A stretch of 64,000 nucleotides of DNA from Rhizobium cauense (GTDB taxonomy: Bacteria > Pseudomonadota > Alphaproteobacteria > Rhizobiales > Rhizobiaceae), in NCBI RefSeq assembly GCF_019511525.1, contig NZ_JAEUAT010000005.1, positions 62,001 to 126,000 on the forward strand, in the 5' to 3' direction. This document shows positions 26,695 through 35,240 of the stretch, piece after piece. The translations under genes and the position numbers were made by a program. Every line of letters starts with the position of its first letter. Position 1 is the stretch's first letter. A model generated the notes under the pieces. The model was given only the letters and a program-made list of their open reading frames with translations, searched no databases and was not told where the DNA came from.

Positions 26695-27444
26695 TCACGC
26701 TTTGACGAAGCCCTTGCTCGCGATCATCAAATTGCGCGTGTAGTCCTCGGTCACCGCCGCCTGCGCAAGCTGGGCAGAGGTCAGTCGTTCGACGACGGTC
26801 CCGTTTCTCATTACGGCCAAGCGGTCGCACATGTGGGTGACGACTCCCAGATCGTGGCTGACCATGACGAAGGTCAGCTTGCGATCTCGCCGCACCTGTT
26901 CAAGCAGGTTCAGAACCTCCGCTTGCACCGAAGCGTCAAGCGCTGAGGTCGGCTCGTCAAGCAGCAAAATAGACGGCTCGACGATCAGCGCGCGCGCAAT
27001 CGCGACGCGTTGACGTTGACCACCAGAAAGCTGGTGCGGGTAGCGGAAGCGGAAGCCGTTTCCAAGCCCAACTTCGTCGAGGGCGCGCGCAATCCGCCTG
27101 TCACTGTCGCTGATGCCCTGGATTGCCAGCGGTTCGAGCAGCAGACGGTCAATGGTTTGACGGGGGTGCAGGGATCCGTAGGGATCCTGGAAGACCATCT
27201 GTACGGCGCGGTAAAAGCCTTTGTCGCGACGATGATGGTGGAGCGCTTTGCCATCGACGCGGATTTCGCCATCGCTGATCGGCGCGAGCCCGGCGATCGC
27301 CCGCAGCATCGTGGACTTGCCCGAACCGGATTCGCCGACGAGGCCGAAGGATTCGCCCGTCGCCACGTCGATGCTCACACCGTCGAGCGCGATAAAATCG
27401 TCGAAGGCGACCGTCAGGTTTTCGATAGAGATGACCGCGGTCAT
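26695..27444 (-). CDS. ABC transporter ATP-binding protein, DppF/OppF type
   Basis: Cytoplasmic ATPase of a peptide-type importer. 249 aa from ATG 27444, which overlaps the upstream gene by ATGA and has GGAG eight bases ahead; the GTG at 27453 is an alternative. Walker A is GESGSGKST, signature LSGGQRQRVAIARAL, Walker B ILLLDEPTSALD and the switch His is in VSHDLG. It lacks the C-terminal oligopeptide-transporter extension with cysteines seen in many OppF proteins. Last gene of the dipeptidase-ABC operon. Confidence 0.92.
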   Translation of the reverse strand: MTAVISIENLTVAFDDFIALDGVSIDVATGESFGLVGESGSGKSTMLRAIAGLAPISDGEIRVDGKALHHHRRDKGFYRAVQMVFQDPYGSLHPRQTIDRLLLEPLAIQGISDSDRRIARALDEVGLGNGFRFRYPHQLSGGQRQRVAIARALIVEPSILLLDEPTSALDASVQAEVLNLLEQVRRDRKLTFVMVSHDLGVVTHMCDRLAVMRNGTVVERLTSAQLAQAAVTEDYTRNLMIASKGFVKA

Positions 27445-28274
27445 AGTGCCCACTCCGCCTTGCGTTCGAGAACCGGCAGCGGATGCCGGTCGGAGCCGAT
27501 CGACGGCATGCAGTTGAGCAGACCGCGCGTGTAGGGATGCTTGGCGTTGGCAAGCTCGGACGCGGCGATTTCCTCGACGATCCTCCCCGCGTACATGACG
27601 ATAACCCGGTCGCAGAAGGACGACACGAGGCGCAGGTCGTGGGAGACGAAGATCAGCCCCATGCCCCTTTCCGCAACCAGCTTGTCGAGAATGCCGAGCA
27701 CCTCGAGCTGGACAGTTACGTCGAGTGCCGAGGTCGGTTCGTCGGCGATCAGGAGCTCCGGCCCTGCGATCAGCATCATGGCGATCATGGCCCTCTGCCC
27801 CATGCCGCCTGAGACTTCATGCGGATAGAGATCGAAGACACGGGCGGGATCGCGGATCTGCACGGCTTCCAGCATCGCAAGACTGCGATCGCGTGCCTCA
27901 GCCTTGCCGACCTTCTCGTGCGTGCGCAGCGTTTCGACGATCTGGCTGCCGATGCTCATCACCGGATTGAGCGAGTATTTCGGATCCTGAAGGATCATCG
28001 CAATCCGGTTGCCGCGCAGGTCACGGCGCAGCTTGGGCGGAGCGTTCAAGAGATCGATGCCGTCGAAATCGAGCCTCTTCGCGGAGATCTCGGCGTGGGC
28101 CGACGTCAGCCCCATGATCGCCCGGCCGGTCTGGGATTTTCCCGAACCGCTTTCGCCGACGATGCCCAGCCGTTCGCGGCCGAGGGTGAAAGAGACGCCG
28201 CGCACCGCCTCGACGACGCCGTTGCGCGTCGGGAAACGGACCTTGAGGTCGTCGACCGTCAGCAGGGTGCTCAT
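27441..28274 (-). CDS. ABC transporter ATP-binding protein, DppD/OppD type
   Basis: 277-aa ATPase, partner of the following ATP-binding subunit. Walker A GESGSGKSQ, signature VSGGMGQRAMIAMML (a DppD-like variant), Walker B LLIADEPTSALD, switch VSHDLR. The C-terminus has HPYTRGLLNCMPSIG, the start of the oligopeptide/dipeptide transporter C-terminal region. Its start overlaps the stop of the permease gene by 4 bases (ATGA), implying translational coupling. Confidence 0.93.
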   Translation of the reverse strand: MSTLLTVDDLKVRFPTRNGVVEAVRGVSFTLGRERLGIVGESGSGKSQTGRAIMGLTSAHAEISAKRLDFDGIDLLNAPPKLRRDLRGNRIAMILQDPKYSLNPVMSIGSQIVETLRTHEKVGKAEARDRSLAMLEAVQIRDPARVFDLYPHEVSGGMGQRAMIAMMLIAGPELLIADEPTSALDVTVQLEVLGILDKLVAERGMGLIFVSHDLRLVSSFCDRVIVMYAGRIVEEIAASELANAKHPYTRGLLNCMPSIGSDRHPLPVLERKAEWAL

Positions 28275-29206
28275 TGGCCGCTCTCCCGAGGATCGAGGGC
28301 ATCGCGCAGGCCGTCACCGAGGAGGTTGAAACCAAGGCTGACGACGAGGATGGCAATACCGGGCATGGTGGCAACCCACCACTGATCGAGGATGAAGAGG
28401 CGGCCGGCGGCGATCATCGCGCCCCATTCCGGCAGCGGCGGCTGCGCGCCGAGGCCGATGAAGCCAAGGCCGGCGGCCGTCAGGATGATACCGGCCATAT
28501 CCAGCGTCACCCGCACGATCAGCGACGACAGGCACATCGGCGTGACATGCCGGAAGACGATGCGGAAGGGCGAGGCGCCCATCAGCTTGACCGCGGAGAT
28601 GTAATCCGAATTGCGCACGGCGAGCGTTTCGGCGCGGGCGATGCGGGCATAGGGCGGCCAGGAGGTGATGGCGATGGCGATGATGGCGTTTTCGATCCCC
28701 GGCCCGAGCGCCGCGACGAAAGCGAGCGCCAGCACGAGCTTCGGGAAGGCGAGGAAGATGTCGGTAACGCGCATCAGCACCGCGTCGGTCCAGCCGCCGG
28801 CGTAGCCGGACACGGTGCCGACGAGAAGGCCGACCGGGGCGGCGATGACCGCGACCAGAACGACGACGGCGAGCGTCAGCCGCGAGCCGTAAATCAGGCG
28901 GGACAGGATATCCCTGCCCTGGTCATCCGTGCCGAGCAGGTAGCCTGGGCTGCCGGGCGGCAAGAGCCGCGCGCCGCCGAGATTGCCCACTACCGGCGAA
29001 TGCGGCGCCAGCACATCGGCGAAGATCGCCATCAGCACCAGAAGCACGATGATGCCCAGGCCGAGCACGGCCAGGTGGTTGGCCGTGAACCGCTGCCAGG
29101 TCATGTAGGCGCGGCCGAGGCGCGCCTGCGTCCGTGACTGGGGGCGGTCCGACAGCAGCCATTGCCGGCGCGTCATGGGCGTGGAAGTTTGGCTGGTCTG
29201 GCTCAT
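28271..29206 (-). CDS. ABC transporter permease, DppC/OppC type
   Basis: 311-aa inner-membrane permease with about six helices and the OppC N-terminal domain (LGLGIIVLLVLMAIFADVLAP, then HSPVVGN). The permease EAA-type loop is in ARIARAETLAVRNSDYISAVKLMGAS. It overlaps the genes on each side by ATGA. GC content in this stretch (28.3-30.2 kb) is visibly higher than around, with many CGG/GCC codons, but shows no other sign of transfer. Confidence 0.93.
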   Translation of the reverse strand: MSQTSQTSTPMTRRQWLLSDRPQSRTQARLGRAYMTWQRFTANHLAVLGLGIIVLLVLMAIFADVLAPHSPVVGNLGGARLLPPGSPGYLLGTDDQGRDILSRLIYGSRLTLAVVVLVAVIAAPVGLLVGTVSGYAGGWTDAVLMRVTDIFLAFPKLVLALAFVAALGPGIENAIIAIAITSWPPYARIARAETLAVRNSDYISAVKLMGASPFRIVFRHVTPMCLSSLIVRVTLDMAGIILTAAGLGFIGLGAQPPLPEWGAMIAAGRLFILDQWWVATMPGIAILVVSLGFNLLGDGLRDALDPRESGQ

Positions 29207-30270
29207 CGCGCGCGCGTCCGTGGATCGAGCATCCGGTACAGAAGATCGGACAGCAGATTGATGGCGATGAACACCGAACCGATGACGATGGTGCCGCCGA
29301 GGACGGCGTTCATATCGGCGTTCAGCAGAGAATTGGTGATGTATTGCCCGATCCCCGGCCAGGAGAAGACGGTCTCGGTCAGCACCGAGCCTTCCAGCAG
29401 TGTGGCGTAGGAGAGCGCGATCACGGTCACAAGCGGCACCGCGGCGTTGCGCAGTGCGTGGCCCCAGATGATGCGGGTCTCGGAAAGCCCCTTGGCGCGC
29501 GCGGCGACGATATATTCCTGGCTCAGCTCGTTCAGCATGAAGCTGCGCGTCATGCGGCTGATATAGGCGAGCGAGAAATAGCCGAGCAGGCTAGCCGGCA
29601 GGATGATGTGGCCGAAGATGTCGCGGAAGGCGCCCCAGTCGCCCTGGATCACGGCGTCGAGCAGGAAGAGGCCGGTGATCGGCGTGAAGGTATACTCATA
29701 AGCGACGCCGATGCGACCGGGTCCCTCCACCCAGCCGAGCCGGGCGTAGAAAACCAGAAGGCCCAGAAGGCCGAGCCAGAAGACCGGCATCGAATAGCCG
29801 ATCAGACCGATGACGCGCACGGCTTGGTCGACGAGGCTGCCGCGCTTGACGGCGGCGAGCACGCCGAGCGGAATGCCGAAGGCCAGCCCGATCAGAGTAC
29901 CGACCGTCGCCAGTTCCAGCGTTGCCGGAAAGACGCGACGGATGTCCTCCATGACCGGATAGGTCGACAGCACCGAGGTGCCGAAATCACCCGACAGGAC
30001 CTTCTTGGTATAGAGGAAGAACTGCTGCCAGATCGGCAGGTCGAAGCCGTATTGCTTGCGCGCCGCCTCGACGACGCTGGCCGGCGCGCGATCGCCGACA
30101 ATCGCCAGAACCGGATCGATGGGCATGACGCGCCCGATGAAAAACGTCACCGCGATCAGTCCGAGGAACGTGATCGCGGCGATGAACAGGAAGCGCAGAA
30201 CCATCCAGGTGCGAGAAGAAGCGCCGCGGCGCTTCTTCCTTGGTTCGGCGGTCGTAGGAACGATCGACAA
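29203..30270 (-). CDS. ABC transporter permease, DppB/OppB type
   Basis: Inner-membrane permease of 355 aa if TTG 30270 is the start. I choose it because it lies 10 bases beyond the stop of the binding-protein gene with AAGG eight bases ahead; ATG 30204 would give 333 aa. The longest open frame goes much further upstream but reads Arg/Ser-rich noise antisense-like to the binding-protein gene. The first helix is FLFIAAITFLGLIAVTFFIG, followed by the periplasmic loop with GFDLPIWQQFFLYTKKVLSG typical of DppB. The cytoplasmic loop RMTRSFMLNELSQEYIVAAR carries the EAA motif. Confidence 0.88.
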   Translation of the reverse strand: MSIVPTTAEPRKKRRGASSRTWMVLRFLFIAAITFLGLIAVTFFIGRVMPIDPVLAIVGDRAPASVVEAARKQYGFDLPIWQQFFLYTKKVLSGDFGTSVLSTYPVMEDIRRVFPATLELATVGTLIGLAFGIPLGVLAAVKRGSLVDQAVRVIGLIGYSMPVFWLGLLGLLVFYARLGWVEGPGRIGVAYEYTFTPITGLFLLDAVIQGDWGAFRDIFGHIILPASLLGYFSLAYISRMTRSFMLNELSQEYIVAARAKGLSETRIIWGHALRNAAVPLVTVIALSYATLLEGSVLTETVFSWPGIGQYITNSLLNADMNAVLGGTIVIGSVFIAINLLSDLLYRMLDPRTRAR

Positions 30271-30280
30271 TGGACGAGCC

Positions 30281-31924
30281 TTACTTGCTGATCGGCGCGA
30301 TGAAGTTGGTGTCGAAGGTCGGACCCAGCTTGAAGCCCTGGACGTTCTTGCGCAGGCCGGCGACTTCCGTCTGCTGCCACAGGAACACGAACGGACCCTG
30401 CTCGCGGACATTCTTCTGGACTTCCGCGTACATCTGGGCGCGCTTGTCGGCGTCACGCTCGAGAAGCGCGGCCTTCGAAGCTTCCTGGATAGCCGCCGGA
30501 ACGTCCCAGGCATTGCGCCAGGCGAGCGGCTTGCTGGTTGCGTTGTCGGAGTTGTCCGGGTTGGTCGCGAATGTCTCGGAATTCGAGTTCGGATCCCAGT
30601 AGTCGACGCCCCACTGCAGGATCGCCATGTCGTGCTGGCGGGCGCGATAGCGGGTCAGAAGCTGCTTGAAGTCTTCCGAAACGATTTCCACCTTGATGTT
30701 GGCTTGCGCCAGGGTCTGCTGGAGCGCTTCGGCGACACCGAGCGTCGGCTGCGTGCTGGTGACGTCCAGCGTGATATTGAAGCCGTCGGCCAGGCCGGCC
30801 TTGGCCAGCAGTTCCTTCGCCTTGGCGACGTCGAACTTGTAAGGCTTTTCGTCGACGGCGCCAAGCATGCCCTTCGGCAGGAAGTTCTGGTGGATGACGC
30901 CGATGCCGTTCAGAAGCGTGCTGCCGAGCGCGTCGTAGTCGATCAGGTACTTGAGCGCTTCGCGGACTTCCGGCTTCGCCAGGTTCTCGTTCTTCATGTT
31001 CTGGCTGAAGTAGTAGACCGTGCTCTTCGGCGTGCTGGTCACGGCGAGGTCGGCGTTCTGGCCGACGGCGTCGAGGTCGCCCGGCTGCAGGTTGCGCGCG
31101 ACGTCGATGTCACCCTTTTCCAGCATCAGGCGCTGCGTCGAGCTTTCCTTGACGTGGCGGTAGACGACGCGGGCGAGGTTGCCCTTGGCGCCGTAATAGT
31201 TGTCGTTGCGCTCGATAACGACGGCTTCGTTGGCCTTCCACTCGCGGGTTTTGTATGGGCCGGAACCGGCATAGTTGGTCTTCAGCCAGCCGTTGCCGAA
31301 ATCGTTGTCGAACTTGTAGTCGTCACTCGGCGTGACGGCGGCGACATGTTCCTTGACGAGCTTGCTGTCAACCACGGCCGCGACGGTGGCGGTCAGGCAG
31401 TTCAGCACGAAGCTCGGCGCGTAGCCCTTGTCGACGACAAAGACGAAGGTGCCGGCGTCCGCCGCCTTGGCCTTTTCGGCGACGTTGTCGCCGGTCAGAC
31501 CGAACTGCTGCAGAATGAAGGCCGGGCTCTTGTTGAGCTTGACGGCGCGCTCGAAGGACCATGCGACGTCCTCGGCGGTGATCGGGTTGCCCGAGGCGAA
31601 TTTCAGGTCGGGCTTCAGCTTGAAGGTATAGGTCAGGCCGTCGTCGGAGACGGTCCAGCTGTCGGCGATACCGCCGATGACCTTGGTGGTGTCGTTGGCG
31701 TCGAGGCGAACCAGCATGTCGTAGGTGTTGCCGGTGATTTCGCCGGTCGAAAGCTCGAAAGCTTCACCCGGATCGAGCGAGATGATGTCGTCGATGTGCC
31801 AGGCCTGCACCAGCGTGTCCTTCGGCGTTTCCGCGAAGGCGGCCGGTGCGGCGGCCATCATGATCGACAGAGCGGCGCCTGCCGAAAGCAGGCGGAAAGT
31901 GCGGTTAAATTTGCTGATTATCAT
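30281..31924 (-). CDS. ABC transporter substrate-binding protein, family 5 (peptide type)
   Basis: Periplasmic binding protein of 547 aa. ATG 31924 is chosen over the in-frame ATG 24 bases upstream because AAGGGA precedes it and the signal peptide then starts cleanly (MIISKFNRTFRLL, hydrophobic core SAGAALSIMMAAA, cleavage after AFA). The SBP_bac_5 fold is supported by LKPDLKFASGNPITAEDVAWS and the lobe residues around VYYFSQNM and EALKYLIDYD. Family members bind di/oligopeptides, nickel, opines or sugars; the dipeptidase gene directly upstream favours a dipeptide or modified dipeptide. Confidence 0.92.
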   Translation of the reverse strand: MIISKFNRTFRLLSAGAALSIMMAAAPAAFAETPKDTLVQAWHIDDIISLDPGEAFELSTGEITGNTYDMLVRLDANDTTKVIGGIADSWTVSDDGLTYTFKLKPDLKFASGNPITAEDVAWSFERAVKLNKSPAFILQQFGLTGDNVAEKAKAADAGTFVFVVDKGYAPSFVLNCLTATVAAVVDSKLVKEHVAAVTPSDDYKFDNDFGNGWLKTNYAGSGPYKTREWKANEAVVIERNDNYYGAKGNLARVVYRHVKESSTQRLMLEKGDIDVARNLQPGDLDAVGQNADLAVTSTPKSTVYYFSQNMKNENLAKPEVREALKYLIDYDALGSTLLNGIGVIHQNFLPKGMLGAVDEKPYKFDVAKAKELLAKAGLADGFNITLDVTSTQPTLGVAEALQQTLAQANIKVEIVSEDFKQLLTRYRARQHDMAILQWGVDYWDPNSNSETFATNPDNSDNATSKPLAWRNAWDVPAAIQEASKAALLERDADKRAQMYAEVQKNVREQGPFVFLWQQTEVAGLRKNVQGFKLGPTFDTNFIAPISK

Positions 31925-31964
31925 GGCTTTGTTCCCTTGTTTTGCCATTTCAATAGGTAACAGC

Positions 31965-33023
31965 TTAGGCGGCCTCTTCTCCCCACGCCGAAGCCAAAAT
32001 TCTCAGCCAGTTCCCTCTGGCCAATTTTTCGAGATCTCCTGCACCATAGCCAGCGCGCTGAAGCGCGGCAATTAGGTTCTGGTTGCCAGCGGCATCCCCT
32101 ATTTCGTCGGGTATGGTTGCGCCGTCAAAGTCCGAGCCGAGCGCCACACAGTCAATGCCGACACGCTCGACCAGATAGTCGATATGGCGCAGCATGTCGC
32201 GCAGCGGGGTATCGCCGTCGGAGCGGCCATCGCTGCGCAGCATCGCCGTCGCATAGTTCACGCCGACAAGGCCACGGCTCTCCCTGATCGCGTCGAGCTG
32301 CTTGTCGGTAAGGTTGCGCGCGACCGGCGTCAGCGCATGAGCGTTGGAGTGGCTTGCTACGAGCGGCTGCTCGGTTGTCTTTGCGATATCCCAGAAGCCC
32401 TTTTCGGTGATATGGGCAAGGTCAATCAGAATACCGAGCCTGTTGCATTCGCGCACGAGGGCAAACCCGGCGTCGGTCAGGCCCGGAGCGGTGTCCGGTG
32501 ACATCGGGAAAGCGAAGGGCACGCCGTGGCCGAAGATATTGTGGCGGCTCCAAACCGGCCCCAGAGATCGCAGGCCGGCCGCGTAGAATACCTCAAGCGC
32601 AGCCAGATCCTGACCGATCGCTTCACACCCTTCCATATGCATCACCGCTGCGAAAACACCGTCTGCCATCGCTTGGCGAATGTCTTTCAGCGTGCGGCAA
32701 AGCCGCCAGGCGCCCGCCTTGTCCAGGCGAAGGGCAATAGCGGCCATTTCCGTTGCGATTCTGAGCGAGGGCAACGGTTCCAGCGGGGCAGCGAGCGGGG
32801 TGACGTAGTGGCCGTTCTTGTCGGGATCCGCGAAAACGAGATCACCGGAGGGCACGTAGATAGCACAAAGACCACCGACGAGTCCGCCGGCCTTGGCACG
32901 CGGAGCATCGATGTGGCCTAGTTCTGTTCCGTTTGAAAATTCGGCGACCGGATCGCCTCCATCCCGTTCATGTGTCCAAAGCCGGAGAAGAACGTCGTTA
33001 TGGCCGTCGAATACGAATTGCAT
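31965..33023 (-). CDS. membrane dipeptidase (peptidase M19, renal dipeptidase family)
   Basis: Zinc dipeptidase of 352 aa. Metal and catalytic residues are visible: HND at residues 8-10, the bridging Glu in MHMEGCEAI, the ligand histidines in DLAHITEKGFWDI and SHSNAHALTPVARNLTD, and Asp in GSDFDGATIPDEIGD. Bacterial M19 enzymes hydrolyse L-Xaa-D-Xaa or L-Xaa-L-Xaa dipeptides. No signal peptide, so cytoplasmic. AGGAA lies ahead of ATG 33023. It is the first gene of the operon and 40 bases upstream of the binding protein, so imported dipeptides are probably cleaved by it (inference). Confidence 0.93.
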   Translation of the reverse strand: MQFVFDGHNDVLLRLWTHERDGGDPVAEFSNGTELGHIDAPRAKAGGLVGGLCAIYVPSGDLVFADPDKNGHYVTPLAAPLEPLPSLRIATEMAAIALRLDKAGAWRLCRTLKDIRQAMADGVFAAVMHMEGCEAIGQDLAALEVFYAAGLRSLGPVWSRHNIFGHGVPFAFPMSPDTAPGLTDAGFALVRECNRLGILIDLAHITEKGFWDIAKTTEQPLVASHSNAHALTPVARNLTDKQLDAIRESRGLVGVNYATAMLRSDGRSDGDTPLRDMLRHIDYLVERVGIDCVALGSDFDGATIPDEIGDAAGNQNLIAALQRAGYGAGDLEKLARGNWLRILASAWGEEAA

Positions 33024-33286
33024 CTGCGTTCCTGTGTGCCCGAGCGGGCGAAATGAAGAGCGCAGAATAGAAAAGCTGGCGGAATACGCTACCCCTTTTT
33101 TCAGAAATTTTGAGGTTCAGCATCGATGATTGGCGGAAACAGAAAACGGCTGCCGGAGCTCACGTTCCGGCAGGGGCACTGCGGCTTGAAAAAGTGCGCG
33201 GAGGTTCTGTCTCCGATGCTGAAAAGAGCGGTCCCTGAACCTATCTAAACCGCCACCAACGTTGCTGTTCCTTATGGAGAAACCCC

Positions 33287-33796
33287 ATGCCCATCTCGAT
33301 CTATCGCTCCACGGTTCCTGTCTTCCAGCGCGGCCTTGAGACGTTGAGGACTTATCTCGACAGGGTCGAGAGCTTCACGCAGGAGAGGGGCATCGACGGA
33401 ACTGATCTTGTTGCGGCGCGCCTGTCTTCGGACATGCTGCCGCTCTCCGGACAGTATCAGCGCGCGACGGACACCGCCAAATTTGTGATTGCGCGCTTGA
33501 CCGGTGCCGATGCACCGAAATTTGAGGACAACGAGACGACGATCGCCGAGTTGCGCGAGCGAATCGCGAAGACGGAAGCCTATCTCGCTGCCGTCGCGCC
33601 CGCATCTCTCGAAGGAACGGAAACCCGGGAGATCACTCTTTCGCCAGGCGGCAACAAGATTACGTTTCGAGGCGATGAGTATCTCATGACTTTCGCACTG
33701 CCGAATTTCTTCTTCCACGTTGCCACGGCGCACGCGATCCTGCGCAACCAAGGTGTTCCTGTCGGCAAGATGGATTATCTCGGCCGCCTCGCCTGA
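33287..33796 (+). CDS. DUF1993 domain protein
   Basis: 169-aa soluble protein starting MPISIYRSTVPVFQRGLETL, the usual start of DUF1993 proteins, with the conserved end FALPNFFFHVATAHAILRNQ followed by GVPVGKMDYLG. The family is a DinB-like four-helix bundle of unknown function. GGAG is seven bases ahead of ATG 33287. It is a single gene, divergent from the dipeptidase operon and convergent with galE. Confidence 0.85.
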   Translation: MPISIYRSTVPVFQRGLETLRTYLDRVESFTQERGIDGTDLVAARLSSDMLPLSGQYQRATDTAKFVIARLTGADAPKFEDNETTIAELRERIAKTEAYLAAVAPASLEGTETREITLSPGGNKITFRGDEYLMTFALPNFFFHVATAHAILRNQGVPVGKMDYLGRLA

Positions 33797-33873
33797 TCTT
33801 GTCGAGCCGGCTCAAAGGGTCGTTCGCGCAGGTGCAGCGTGCTGCGCCGGCATCGAGTCAGTCCTCGAGCTGG

Positions 33874-33914
33874 TATATCCGGTCGCCGACGGGAGCACCG
33901 CGGGCGACCGGATA
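33874..33914. terminator. strong hairpin between DUF1993 gene and galE
   Basis: Perfect 13-base-pair stem (33874-33886 with 33902-33914) with a 15-base loop, 9 bases after the galE stop and 78 bases after the DUF1993 stop. No U-run on either strand, so it may be a Rho-dependent or mRNA-protecting 3' structure shared by the convergent genes. Confidence 0.5.
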
Positions 33915-33922
33915 TCTGCACG

Positions 33923-34906
33923 TCAGTGCTGGTTTGATTTTGCGTGCCAGTTCCAGGCGGACCGGATGATCTCAGACAAATCGTACTGCGGCGTCCAGCC
34001 GAGAATTTCCCGCGCCTTGTCGTTGTTGGCGACCAGCGTGTGAGAGTCGCCTTCACGGCGGCCGACATATTCCACCGGAAACGGCCGCTCCGACACGCGC
34101 TCGATCGCACCGAGCAGTTCTTTCACCGTCGTTCCAGTGCCAGTGCCGAGGTTGAGAGCAACGGAGTCCCCGCCGCGTAGCAGATGCTCGACAGCGCGGA
34201 CATGCGCGTCGGCGAGATCGAGCACGTGGATATAGTCGCGGACACAGGTGCCATCACGCGTCTCATAGTCGGTGCCGAAGACCTTGAAGCCTTCACGGCG
34301 ACCAAGTGCAGCGTCGATCGCCAGTGGTATGGCGTGCGTCTCCGGCTGGTGCCACTCGCCGATCCTGCCTTCGAAATCAGCGCCAGCGGCGTTGAAGTAG
34401 CGCAGTACCACCGATCGGAAGCCCGTATACCTGTCGTAGTCGGCAAGCGCCTGCTCGACGATGTATTTGGTGCGGCCGTACGGGTTGATGGGCACCTGCC
34501 GGTGCGTCTCATCGAGCGGCACGCTTTGCGGCAAGCCGTATGTCGCGCAGGTCGATGAAAAGACGAATGCCTTGACGCCGGCCGCCTGGGCGGCAGCCAA
34601 CAGTGTCAGCGTACCGATGACGTTGTTTTCATAGAAGGCAACCGGATCCTTTACCGATTCTCCGACCTCGATAAGGGCGGCAAAATGCAGGATGGCGGCC
34701 GGTTGGTGCTTGGCCAAGACTTCGTCCAGACGAGCCCTGTCCCGGATATCCCCCTCTTCCGCGGGTCCCCACTTTACGAATTCGCGATGACCGTTGGAGA
34801 AATTGTCAAAAACGACGGGCTTAAAGCCCTTGTTTGCGAGATCGAGACATGTGTGCGAGCCGATATAACCAGCGCCGCCCACGACCAGAACCGTTTCACC
34901 TGCCAT
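33923..34906 (-). CDS. galE: UDP-glucose 4-epimerase
   Basis: Interconverts UDP-glucose and UDP-galactose; in rhizobia (as exoB) it supplies galactose for succinoglycan and lipopolysaccharide. 327 aa, extended SDR fold. The NAD-binding GGAGYIGSH is at residues 10-17, the catalytic pair Tyr143/Lys147 in NPYGRTKYIVE, with the preceding SSTCATYG serine/threonine. RYFNAAGAD and the C-terminal REILGWTPQYDL are standard. Single gene; the upstream region is AT-rich. Whether it is the exopolysaccharide paralogue cannot be decided from this gene alone. Confidence 0.94.
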   Translation of the reverse strand: MAGETVLVVGGAGYIGSHTCLDLANKGFKPVVFDNFSNGHREFVKWGPAEEGDIRDRARLDEVLAKHQPAAILHFAALIEVGESVKDPVAFYENNVIGTLTLLAAAQAAGVKAFVFSSTCATYGLPQSVPLDETHRQVPINPYGRTKYIVEQALADYDRYTGFRSVVLRYFNAAGADFEGRIGEWHQPETHAIPLAIDAALGRREGFKVFGTDYETRDGTCVRDYIHVLDLADAHVRAVEHLLRGGDSVALNLGTGTGTTVKELLGAIERVSERPFPVEYVGRREGDSHTLVANNDKAREILGWTPQYDLSEIIRSAWNWHAKSNQH

Positions 34907-35240
34907 GCACCACCTTCAATTTTCGTTACGGATAGGCAGAAGACTTAAGGCAGGTCGATGGCGAGAAAAAGAAAGAAACGAGTGCGGGAGAGATGTCGCT
35001 CCCATTTTGTCGACGACGACATTAGCAAATTGATCGATATGAGTTTTTCAGCTGGATCAACTGTCCTTGAACGTCCCTCAGCCAAATAAAGACTCAGAAT
35101 CGATTTTCGGATTCCTGCAATTTCAGATGGCGTATAATTTTTGTACTTTGTCTTTTAAATGGAAGTTATATTCGTTTGATCCTCGTTGAGGATGATGTTC
35201 TTGGTGGAAATGTTGTCTATCGATCTGGAAACCGGTCTCG
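34907..35240. other. 334-base AT-rich intergenic region
   Basis: Between divergent galE and the methyltransferase gene. It is clearly richer in A and T than the rest of the window, especially 35090-35190, with a GTATAATTTTTG block near 35130 that could serve as a -10 element and a small inverted repeat ATCCTCGTTGAGGAT near 35178. No gene supported. Confidence 0.5.

Noticed and set aside
30056..31960. 634-codon forward frame opposite the peptide-binding protein gene
   Set aside because: Antisense frame with low-complexity Val/Glu/Asp/Leu composition; the reverse-strand gene has signal peptide and family motifs.
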